Of a stretch of 19,751 bases of DNA, positions 1-7,301 are shown piece by piece. The stretch is from CAYVKY01 sp964452115. GTDB lineage: Bacteria > Bacteroidota > Ignavibacteria > Tepidaquicellales > Tepidaquicellaceae. The first letter of the stretch is position 1. Each line of letters begins with the position of its first letter. Below the pieces are notes generated by a model that worked only from the letters and a program-made list of their open reading frames with translations, was not told the DNA's origin and searched no databases. The position numbers and the translations under genes were made by a program. The DNA is taken from the NCBI GenBank assembly GCA_964452115.1, contig CAYVKY010000031.1, positions 1 through 19,751 on the forward strand. The letters are read 5' to 3'.

Positions 1-37
1 GCAAAAAATAATGTTTAAAAAAGATAGAAATTATGTC

Positions 38-52
38 ACCCCCTGCGGGGGT
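38..52. repeat. CCCC/GGGG extragenic hairpin, copy 1
   Basis: ACCCCC-TGC-GGGGGT is a perfect 6-bp inverted repeat with a 3-nt loop, followed on the plus strand by TTTTCGTTT. It resembles the ACCCC-GTA-GGGGT hairpins near 12654-12719, so I treat it as a member of the same dispersed extragenic family. It could also act as a small terminator on the plus strand. No gene is visible in 1-264. Confidence 0.5.
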
Positions 53-183
53 TTTCGTTTGTGGTAAACAGTGTGGGGGTCCATCGGGGAAATGTAATAT
101 TCATAAAAATAATCACTGAATATATTCCCGAATCATCAATTTATTAAAGTTCCCAATTTATTTTGGACAGCAGTGCAAGTAAC

Positions 184-234
184 TCTCAGATATAAATCGA
201 ATAAATAAGGAAAGGCTTATTTAATTTTCTGAGA
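184..234. terminator. nested inverted repeat downstream of the thioesterase
   Basis: Two inverted repeats are nested: outer TCTCAGA (184-190) with TCTGAGA (228-234), and inner AAATAAG (203-209) with CTTATTT (216-222) around a 6-nt loop. The structure lies 31 nt beyond the stop codon of the minus-strand thioesterase and may form the 3' end of that transcript. There is no clear U-tract, so the terminator call is tentative. Confidence 0.3.
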
Positions 235-264
235 ATAATGTATTTCTGTAACGATGGCTGCGCA

Positions 265-672
265 TCATAAAACGGCTACGGAAAAACGTGAACGTACATC
301 ATTATCTACCCGCAAGGGCTTGCCGGTTCTGCTGTTTACCGGCACCCAGAGTGTTATGGCTTTTGCAAGCAATTTCCCGTCCGCTGCATTCAGAATTTCT
401 GTGTGCCTTTCAAATATAAGTTCCGATGCTCCGCCTACCCATGTAGCAGCAGTGATTTCATCGCCCTCGTGTGCGGGGCGTTTATAGTCAATTTCGTGCC
501 GTCTGATAATCCATAATATATCTTCAATCTGTTTTGGTGTTGCGGCATCATTCCAGTGCGATACGGCAATATCCTGAACCCACCTGATATACACCAAGTT
601 GTTAACGTGTCCGTTGACATCAATATCATCTGCGGTTACCGTGAATTTTTTTTCAAATTTATCGTGCACCAT
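265..672 (-). CDS. hot-dog fold acyl-CoA/acyl-ACP thioesterase (4HBT family)
   Basis: A 135-residue single-domain hot-dog thioesterase, expected to hydrolyse a fatty-acyl or aryl-acyl thioester (CoA or ACP) in the cytoplasm. The family signature is near the N-terminus: D18-x-N-G-H22-V-N-N, followed by YIRW. This is the D-x-N-G-H pattern of YbgC/FatA-like thioesterases, with Asp18 as the likely catalytic acid. The length is normal for a single 4HBT domain. The ATG at 672 has an AGGA 6 nt upstream (TCCT at 679-682 on the plus strand), which supports this start. The gene stands alone, with non-coding DNA on both sides. The true acyl substrate cannot be read from the sequence. Confidence 0.85.
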   Translation of the reverse strand: MVHDKFEKKFTVTADDIDVNGHVNNLVYIRWVQDIAVSHWNDAATPKQIEDILWIIRRHEIDYKRPAHEGDEITAATWVGGASELIFERHTEILNAADGKLLAKAITLWVPVNSRTGKPLRVDNDVRSRFSVAVL

Positions 673-690
673 TATTTTTCCTGTTAATTA

Positions 691-696
691 ATTATA
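691..696 (-). promoter_or_regulatory. possible -10 element of the thioesterase gene
   Basis: A perfect TATAAT on the minus strand lies 18 nt upstream of the thioesterase ATG. No convincing -35 box lies 16-18 nt further upstream, so the call rests on the -10 match alone in AT-rich DNA. Confidence 0.25.
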
Positions 697-780
697 ATTC
701 GCTTGTACAAAATTATTGTAAGTAAATTTTATTTTCAATTTATTTAAAACACCTGATTTGAATATTTATTCCCCTCTTAA

Positions 781-829
781 AAAGCAAGAGGAAATCTTTT
801 CAAATAATAAAGATTTCCTCTTTTGCTTT
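781..829 (-). terminator. intrinsic terminator of the FAD oxidoreductase gene
   Basis: A perfect 12-bp stem, GAGGAAATCTTT (788-799) with AAAGATTTCCTC (809-820), closes a 9-nt loop. It is extended by AAAGCAA/TTGCTTT pairing beyond a 2-nt bulge. On the minus strand the hairpin lies 37 nt past the oxidoreductase stop codon, and the transcript continues into a run of five T. The rest of the 193-nt spacer shows no gene. Confidence 0.65.
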
Positions 830-865
830 AGTATTAAGTAATATTTTCAGTATTAACTTTTCACA

Positions 866-2174
866 TTATGCTGCGGGCTTGATGTTCTGATTTACGCGGA
901 AGAAATTATCCGGGTCATATTTCTTCTTAATTGCAGCCAGACGCGGATAATTGTGATTGTATGTTGCCTTCACGCGTTCTTCAGGTTCATCCATCATAAA
1001 GTTTACATAAGCGCCGCCTGCAGAAAACGGATGAACCGCATCATGATATGCTCTCGCCCAGGCAATCAGTTCGTCTTTTTTTGCCGGATCGGGATCAACT
1101 CCTACTATAACCATAGAATATCTTGCATCACGGTATCCCCACGCTGTATCATCTTTGCCGACACCTGCAGCAGCACCGTCAACGGGATACAGATGCATTC
1201 CTGAAAACATCGTCGGAATTTTTGACCCATGTTTAATATTCTGCTCAATGAATTCGTCAGTAATTTCTTTGATGAAATCAGCGCGCCAGTACCACTGCAT
1301 TCCCGGAGGATACAGTCCGTCGAATGCCGACTGAAGCGCCGGATGCGGCATTTCCTGAATTCCGTAAAAAAGCGGAGGACCGAAATTCTTTACCGTTTCA
1401 AATAATTTACCGGCTTTTGAAAGGTCGCCCGAATAGCACCACACAACCGCGCATACGGTTTTCAAATGCAGTTCTTCGGGAAACGGAGCAACGGGCGGAA
1501 CAATCATAAAAGCAAAAAAGCCCGTGATTTCTTTCGGAGCATTCTTCAGAAAATTATCATAAAATTTCATAACCTCAGGTGCCTTTTCCAGTTCCCAAAA
1601 TACAGGACCGCCGACAATGTTTTTTACAGGATGGAGTTTAAAGAGAAAGGACGATACAACGCCGAAATTTCCGCCGCCGCCTCGTATAGCCCAGAATAAG
1701 TCCGGAAGCTCATTTTCATTTGCCGTTACAAATTCACCGTTTGCAAGCACGATATCAGCTTCGAGAAGATTATCAATGCTTAGTCCGAAATTCCGCGTCA
1801 AATGTCCGAGACCGCCGCCGAGCGTAAGTCCGCCGACGCCTGTCGTTGAAACTATTCCGCTTGGTGTTGCAAATCCGAATTTATGTGTGGCGTGGTCAAC
1901 ATCGCCCCACGTGCAGCCGCCGCCAACGCGGACTGTTTTATTTTTCACATCAACCCTTGTGTATCTTATTTTTGACAGGTCTATTACCAGTCCGTCATCG
2001 CAAATTCCGAGCCCGCCTGCATTATGTCCGCCGCCTCTGACTGATGTCAGTAATCCGTTTTCACGTCCGAAATTAACTGCCGTAATTACATCGGCAGTAT
2101 CTATGCAGTACGCTATCATAAGCGGCTGCTTGTGTATCATACCGTTATATACTTTGATTGCTTCTTCGTAGCCG
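866..2174 (-). CDS. FAD-binding berberine-bridge-type oxidoreductase, N-terminus lost in gap
   Basis: A flavoprotein of the PCMH/BBE class (FAD_binding_4 plus C-terminal BBE domain), which oxidises an alcohol, sugar or similar substrate. The frame stays open upstream of the internal ATG at 2140 (codons reading GYEEAIKVYNG, a normal family stretch) up to the gap, so the real start lies in or beyond the N run. Counting from that ATG, VRGGGHNAGG (34-43) carries His39, the usual 8-alpha-histidyl-FAD ligand. The second attachment Cys of bicovalent members is replaced by Val in SGIVSTTG, so a single covalent link is expected. GGLTLGGGLG and a typical BBE tail (NYPRL, KYDPDNFFRVNQNI) complete it. 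The substrate is unknown. The hairpin at 781-829 probably terminates the transcript. Confidence 0.85.
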
Positions 2175-2274
2175 NNNNNNNNNNNNNNNNNNNNNNNNNN
2201 NNNNNNNNNNNNNNNNNNNNNNNNNNNNNNNNNNNNNNNNNNNNNNNNNNNNNNNNNNNNNNNNNNNNNNNNNN
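2175..2274. other. scaffold gap of 100 N
   Basis: A run of exactly 100 N, the conventional placeholder for a gap of unknown size. It truncates the oxidoreductase and hides whatever follows the phosphatase gene on the minus strand. The 61 nt between the gap and the phosphatase stop codon are AT-rich and hold no visible feature. Confidence 0.98.
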
Positions 2275-2335
2275 TTTTTATTATTAAAATTCCGGAAATA
2301 TTTGATGTACATCATATACAAAGAAATAATGAAAA

Positions 2336-3490
2336 TTAATAATACTCTATTGTAACTAATTTTCCGGCTTGTCTTAATTTATCTGCGATAAGCGGAACAA
2401 TTTTTTCGCGTTTCAGTATCCCCTGCTGTGTGTAGCGGATACTTTCCGCAGAAGGATTTTCAGCCGCACCGAGAAATATATTCACACGGTTTACGGCATT
2501 CAAAAGAATATACAGGTCGGTTACAACATTATCTTTTTCAAGTTTAGAATCATCTTCACCCCAGATATTATAAAGCTGATTGAGCGTGATGGCGCCTTCG
2601 GTAACAAGGTCTATACCTTCGATGTAATAATCCGGAGGTGTCATTTCATCTTCGACGGTTTCATTCAATTTCAGCTTTTTATTCAAATAATTTGCAACTA
2701 TCTTTGCCGTTGTGCCGCCGCAAACAATTTTCAGACCTTCATTCTGCAGAAATTTTGAGACGACTTCATTATCCTTTGACTTATCGTACGGAGGTCCTGT
2801 AAGCAGATTAATTATTCTGCCTTTTATGCAATGTGCCACCACAGTACTGCAGTCATCATACAGATTATTTTCCCATAATCTTTTTGCTTCAAAATTTAAT
2901 TTTTCCGGTATTTCGCTGAAATTAACACCGCTGGAAAGCATGTTCGCAATGTATTCATTAACTCCTTCGATTCCCCATCCGGTCTTCAGTGATTTTCCCA
3001 TACCGGCATTGATAAGTCCGTCGCTCATCAGCAGAATTCCTTCACCAATCCTGAGATTACAACTTGATGCTCCGATGATGCTGTTGTTTACAGTTGATAT
3101 CCTTTGCTGAAGAATATTCGAACTGCGCTGAGAGAGAATTAACGGCGGAGGCATTTCATAAGATAATACGGTTGCATTACCGTCATTCAATATTTTCAAT
3201 ATTGTAAAAACCGCATAAGGAATCCCTTTTGTTTTGGTTTCTTCCATTGTGTTAACCACATTGTAGAATGAGTGTCTTAGTGAAAAGCCGCCTCTTATCA
3301 ACTCCTTCAGCCGTGCTATGCACATATTAGCCGCAATATTTGCCTTTATGCCCGAACCTAAACCGTCGCTGATAATTACAATAGTGGAATTTTCATCCCG
3401 GATGAATTCCACCACATCTCCGCAAGGTTTTCCCGGCTTCTTGGAATACTGATGCGTTTCTATTTCGACGTGTAAATATCCTGATACCAT
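2336..3490 (-). CDS. SpoIIE/PP2C-type Ser/Thr phosphatase with uncharacterised C-terminal domain
   Basis: A 384-residue cytoplasmic protein. Residues about 5-222 form a SpoIIE/PP2C phosphatase: CGD (23-25), ISDGLGSG (Asp42), MSDGLINAG (Asp157) and DDCS (Asp212, Asp213) are the metal-binding acidic positions. It should dephosphorylate Ser/Thr on a partner protein, classically an anti-sigma antagonist. Residues about 227-384 form a second domain with TGPP (231-234) and VCGGTTA (256-262). I recall this domain from phosphatases encoded beside HsfB-type hydrogenase proteins but know no function for it. The ATG lies inside the end of the PAS-hydrogenase gene (31-nt overlap), which implies translational coupling. 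An AGGG lies 11 nt upstream. No anti-sigma kinase or STAS protein is visible; the gap follows closely. Confidence 0.85.
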   Translation of the reverse strand: MVSGYLHVEIETHQYSKKPGKPCGDVVEFIRDENSTIVIISDGLGSGIKANIAANMCIARLKELIRGGFSLRHSFYNVVNTMEETKTKGIPYAVFTILKILNDGNATVLSYEMPPPLILSQRSSNILQQRISTVNNSIIGASSCNLRIGEGILLMSDGLINAGMGKSLKTGWGIEGVNEYIANMLSSGVNFSEIPEKLNFEAKRLWENNLYDDCSTVVAHCIKGRIINLLTGPPYDKSKDNEVVSKFLQNEGLKIVCGGTTAKIVANYLNKKLKLNETVEDEMTPPDYYIEGIDLVTEGAITLNQLYNIWGEDDSKLEKDNVVTDLYILLNAVNRVNIFLGAAENPSAESIRYTQQGILKREKIVPLIADKLRQAGKLVTIEYY

Positions 3491-5265
3491 TTCTTATTTT
3501 CCCTGCCGCCTTTGTTTATATCACCGGTGAATTTAATTAAATTTTCTACTATCTCTTCGCTCTGAGCCGTGCTTTCTCCGAGATATTTTGCTAGGTTCTG
3601 AGCCATTGAAATTTGATGATTCAATAGCTCTTCGGCTTTGTGAAGTGTTTCCACTTTCAGACTGTTCAGCTGCTTCGTATCATTAATGTTTTTCGTTATA
3701 TCTACGAATATTCCGACATACTGCTTGTCTTCTTTGAGCTTATATAAAAATTCGTGGCAGATGATATTATATTTATCGTGATGGACGGTAACTTCTCTGA
3801 TTTCATCATCAGACTGTGCAAGTTTTATAAAGTCATCCGGATCCATGAGATATGACACCGGCTTGCCCAATATAGATTCCGTGCATACAAAGAATTTTCT
3901 GAATGACGGATTCATTGATATAATATTGAATGATTCATCGAGAATTAAAATTCCGTTCGGACTCGTCTGAATTATTTTATCGGTTCTCTGCTCGGCGAGT
4001 TTTCTCATATACGGCATGCACATATCTATCTGTGCCATACCTTCCAGAACTGCAATCGCCTTATCCCTGCAGGAATTATATCCGCAGGCACCGCAGTTCA
4101 ATTCATCCTCGGGATTAAACTTGCCCGTCTTTTCAAGCACTTTTCTGATATCGTCTTCCGAGTATGCTCTTTCCTCAATTTTATCCCTCCTGAACAGTGA
4201 ATGCATATTCACCGGAGATTCTTTTGCACCTTCCTTGATTGCTTCCCTGTTGGAGTATTTCAGCAGTCTGATTCTCCTGTCAAATAAATTTTTCGCCGAA
4301 GTAATGCTCGGACCATTTATACAGCCGAGTTCACAAAACAACGGTTCAACGATATAATTGATGTCCTGTTCATTCAGCATATCGAGAATCTCTTTTATCC
4401 TGCTGTGACCGCTTACTGAAACTGTATTTATCGAATGCACGTCATTATCAAGCCCGCCGGTTCTTGTCAGACCGTTTAGCAGCGGAAAAGTTTTTGAATA
4501 TCCTTCGGGTGCCATATCAAAGCTGCTCGCTTCAAGCCTGTCAAGCATAATCCCCTCGGATTCAAAAAGCTCCATCATCTCATCAAATGTCAGCACGCAG
4601 TCAACCAGACCTTCATTTTCAGGGCGCTCGGCTTCGCTTTTCTTTGCAAGGCATGGACCTATAAAAATAACTCTTGTATCCTCACCCAATTCTTCCTTTA
4701 TTATTTTTGCATGTGCAATCATCGGGGATACAACGTTCACAAGTTTATTAACAAGGTCAGGATAATATTTTTCAACATAGTTTACAAAAACAGGGCAGGC
4801 AGTGCAAAGATGTGATGTAGTTTTATCACGTTCCACAACTTTTCGTGTTTCTTGTGCCGTGTAATAAGCACCAACAGCTGTTTCCGACACATTGCAGAAA
4901 CCGAGTTTGCGCAGTGCAGACGGTATCCTGTCGATTTCCCATTCTTCAAAAATTGAAGCAAAAGAGGGAGCCATACTTACGGCAACTTTGTCGCCGCTGC
5001 TTAAAATTTCCTTCGCTCTCAATACATCTTTTCTGTATATCCTTGCATGCTGGGGACATTCGCGGACACAGTTTCCGCATTCAATGCATTTTCTTAAATC
5101 CACGTATGTCTGACCGGCTCTCATCTTGATTGCCTTAACCGGACAAACCCTCAGGCATCTGTAGCAGTCAATGCACCGGGCTTTATTCGTGAATATGATT
5201 TTGTTTTCGATGTATTCCGTTTTCATAAATTTGGGTTTAAAATCCTGAAAGGTGCAGAGATTCAC
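3460..5265 (-). CDS. HsfB-like [FeFe]-hydrogenase paralogue with PAS domain (putative sensor)
   Basis: 601 residues. In order: two [4Fe-4S] ferredoxin motifs (Cys31/34/37/41 and Cys60/63/66/70); a shortened H-cluster domain with L1 LCTACP (153-158), L2 GPCLAKKSE (Cys205) and L3 FCELGC (Cys311, Cys315); a CGACGYNSC cluster motif (Cys391/394/399, then Cys416) like PF04060; a PAS domain (about 430-525); and a helical tail. The four H-cluster-type cysteines remain, but the proton-relay Cys of TSCCP is Ala156, so poor turnover and a sensory role are likely. No kinase, GGDEF or other output domain is present. The start is GTG at 5265 with GGAAGG 8 nt upstream; an ATG at 5226 (Met14) is the alternative. 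It follows hydA by 29 nt and overlaps the phosphatase by 31 nt, so the two probably work together. Confidence 0.85.
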   Translation of the reverse strand: MNLCTFQDFKPKFMKTEYIENKIIFTNKARCIDCYRCLRVCPVKAIKMRAGQTYVDLRKCIECGNCVRECPQHARIYRKDVLRAKEILSSGDKVAVSMAPSFASIFEEWEIDRIPSALRKLGFCNVSETAVGAYYTAQETRKVVERDKTTSHLCTACPVFVNYVEKYYPDLVNKLVNVVSPMIAHAKIIKEELGEDTRVIFIGPCLAKKSEAERPENEGLVDCVLTFDEMMELFESEGIMLDRLEASSFDMAPEGYSKTFPLLNGLTRTGGLDNDVHSINTVSVSGHSRIKEILDMLNEQDINYIVEPLFCELGCINGPSITSAKNLFDRRIRLLKYSNREAIKEGAKESPVNMHSLFRRDKIEERAYSEDDIRKVLEKTGKFNPEDELNCGACGYNSCRDKAIAVLEGMAQIDMCMPYMRKLAEQRTDKIIQTSPNGILILDESFNIISMNPSFRKFFVCTESILGKPVSYLMDPDDFIKLAQSDDEIREVTVHHDKYNIICHEFLYKLKEDKQYVGIFVDITKNINDTKQLNSLKVETLHKAEELLNHQISMAQNLAKYLGESTAQSEEIVENLIKFTGDINKGGRENKKWYQDIYTSK

Positions 5266-5278
5266 GTCTGCACCCTTC
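5247..5278 (-). promoter_or_regulatory. hairpin enclosing the start region of the PAS-hydrogenase gene
   Basis: In the minus-strand transcript, GAAGGGTGCAGA pairs with TCTGCACCUUUC in a 12-bp stem (one G-U pair) around an 8-nt loop. The arms are 5267-5278 and 5247-5258 on the plus strand. The predicted GTG lies mostly in the loop and the GGAAGG ribosome site lies almost entirely in the 5' arm. The stem begins 17 nt past the hydA stop. It may block translation, mark a processing site, or attenuate transcription between hydA and the downstream genes. No U-tract follows, so it is not a standard terminator. Confidence 0.6.
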
Positions 5279-5294
5279 CGTAATTTATTTTAAT

Positions 5295-7298
5295 TTATAC
5301 ACCCTGAGAAATCTTTTCGATTTTCTTTTCGAGTGTGTTTATTGCTTTCTGCAATGTACATTTTGATATCTTTTCGCTGCCTATACTTACCGTCGGTCCG
5401 TTGTCGCAATTCTCGAAGCAAAAAGTAGCTTTTACGTTAACATAATCATTCAATCCCTTTTCGTCAATATAATTTATCATTTTGTGAAGCAGGTCCTGCG
5501 AGCCCTTCAGATAGCAGCTCGTTCCTACGCACACATTAACGTCAATAACCTCTTCCTCGCTTCCCTTGATAAGACTGATTTCTTCTTCAAGGATTCTTTT
5601 TCTGTTCTGGTAGCCGGTGTGCAGCAGCGTGTGTGCTTTATGTTCATCATTAAGCACTTTGTCATATAATTCTTTCACATAAGGGTTATCCTGAGAATTA
5701 TGCAGCTGAAGCATCTTGTCTGCCTCATATAATCCTTTAGTTCTCGAGTTTCGGGTATTATCATCAAAGCAAACCGGCTGACCGGCGCCTCCGACGCATC
5801 CGCCGGGGCAGGCCATCACTTCAATGAAATCATACTTCACTTCGCCTCTTTTAATTTTTCCCAGTACATTCTTTGCATTTTTCAAACCGCTTACAACAGC
5901 CACTTTGATATTATCGCTTCCGACTCTGACATCGATTTCCTTGATGCCTTTATTATCTCTGACTTCAAATATATCCGGTGCTCCGTTTAATCCTGCCCGG
6001 GTCTCACTTTGCACATACCTGAGCACAGCTTCAGTTACACCGCCTGAATTTCCGAATATTACCCCTGCTCCTGTCTTGAATCCGTAAGGCATATCAAAGG
6101 ATTCAGGGAATAAATTAACAAAATCGATGCCCGCCTGCTTAATCATCATTCCAAGCTCCTGAGTCGTCAAAACATAATCGGTATCTTTTATCGTATTTCC
6201 ATCTTTGTAAGCTTCAAATTTTTTAGCAGTGCAGGGCATTATGGATACAACTATCACATCTTCCGGCTTCACATTATCAGTTGCAGGAATGGTCTCTTTT
6301 ATTACTGCACCGAGCATTTGCTGCGGGGATTTACAGGTGGAAAGATTATCCAAGTACTCGGGATAATACTGCTCCGCATATTTTATCCAAGCCGGGCAGC
6401 AGGATGACATAAGCGGCAGATTTTTATTTTCTTTTAATCTTCTTTTTAATTCCGCAGCTTCTTCCAACACTGTAAGGTCTGCACCGAATGATGTATCAAA
6501 AACATATTTAAAACCCATCATCTTCAGTGCCGCATTAATCTGTCCTGCAAGCACTTCACCGGATTTGATGTTGAACATTTCTCCGATTGCAACTCTGACT
6601 GCAGGGGCAATCTGTGCTGCAACTATTTTACTTTTATTTTCAAGCTGTTCCCACACTTCGTCAATCTGTAGCTTCGGGGTGATTGCGCCGGTCGGGCACA
6701 CTCTGGCACACTGGCCGCAGTCCACGCATTCTACTTTAGACAGCATTTTGTTGAATGCCGGCATAACCGCCACATCAGAACCTCTGTATGCAAAATCGAT
6801 TGCACCTATACCCTGAATTTCTTCGCATGCTCTCACGCAGTCGCCGCAAAGTATGCATTTATTCGGATCGCGGACAAGCGCTTCGCTTGAAAAATCCAGT
6901 GGAATATTTTTCACTGCTGATTTGAAGCGGATTTTATCCACACCGAGTTTTGCAGCGATTTCCTGAAGTTTGCATGAATTGCTCTTTATACAGGATGTGC
7001 AGTTATTATCATGATTTGCAAGCAGCAATTCGAGTGCAATTTTTCTGATTTCGCGGATTTCCTTGGTGTGTGTTTTTATTTTCATTCCCGCTTCAGGTTT
7101 GATTGAGCAGCTGGATACAAGTCCTCTGCCTTCAATCTCAACCAGACACAATCTGCATGCACCATAAACACTTAGTTCGGAATGATAGCAGAATGTGGGT
7201 ATCTCTATGTTTGCTTTTCTGATTACCTCAAGCAGGTTTCTTTCATTTTCAAATTTAATTTCCCTGCCGTTTATGTATATTATTTGATTCGATTCCAT
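5295..7298 (-). CDS. hydA: [FeFe] hydrogenase catalytic subunit HydA, group A3 (bifurcating type)
   Basis: 667 residues, the catalytic subunit that interconverts protons and H2. In order: N-terminal [2Fe-2S] (Cys37/48/51/64); His-Cys [4Fe-4S] (His96, Cys100/103/109); two [4Fe-4S] motifs (Cys148/151/154/158 and 191/194/197/201); the H-cluster domain with L1 MSSCCPAW (Cys300 proton relay, Cys301 ligand), L2 MPCTAKK (Cys356) and L3 MACPGGCVGG (Cys497, Cys501); a small-subunit-like segment (about 520-565); and a C-terminal thioredoxin-like [2Fe-2S] domain (Cys590/595/627/631). This layout and length match the Thermotoga-type trimeric enzyme. All ligand positions are intact. The ATG follows the hydB stop by 3 nt, with AGGAG 8 nt upstream. 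The partners HydB and HydC are encoded immediately before it. Confidence 0.95.
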   Translation of the reverse strand: MESNQIIYINGREIKFENERNLLEVIRKANIEIPTFCYHSELSVYGACRLCLVEIEGRGLVSSCSIKPEAGMKIKTHTKEIREIRKIALELLLANHDNNCTSCIKSNSCKLQEIAAKLGVDKIRFKSAVKNIPLDFSSEALVRDPNKCILCGDCVRACEEIQGIGAIDFAYRGSDVAVMPAFNKMLSKVECVDCGQCARVCPTGAITPKLQIDEVWEQLENKSKIVAAQIAPAVRVAIGEMFNIKSGEVLAGQINAALKMMGFKYVFDTSFGADLTVLEEAAELKRRLKENKNLPLMSSCCPAWIKYAEQYYPEYLDNLSTCKSPQQMLGAVIKETIPATDNVKPEDVIVVSIMPCTAKKFEAYKDGNTIKDTDYVLTTQELGMMIKQAGIDFVNLFPESFDMPYGFKTGAGVIFGNSGGVTEAVLRYVQSETRAGLNGAPDIFEVRDNKGIKEIDVRVGSDNIKVAVVSGLKNAKNVLGKIKRGEVKYDFIEVMACPGGCVGGAGQPVCFDDNTRNSRTKGLYEADKMLQLHNSQDNPYVKELYDKVLNDEHKAHTLLHTGYQNRKRILEEEISLIKGSEEEVIDVNVCVGTSCYLKGSQDLLHKMINYIDEKGLNDYVNVKATFCFENCDNGPTVSIGSEKISKCTLQKAINTLEKKIEKISQGV

Positions 7299-7301
7299 TT
7301 T

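Noticed and set aside
254..487. 77-codon plus-strand reading frame opposite the thioesterase
   Set aside because: It overlaps a well-supported 4HBT gene on the other strand and shows no family features.
2158..2355. plus-strand reading frame crossing the N gap
   Set aside because: Half of it is undetermined sequence; the rest is AT-rich and not protein-like.
3460..5265. interpretation of the PAS-hydrogenase as a decayed hydA pseudogene
   Set aside because: The frame is fully open, the cluster cysteines are intact, and the added Fe-S and PAS domains match the known HsfB architecture. The altered L1 loop is typical of sensory relatives.
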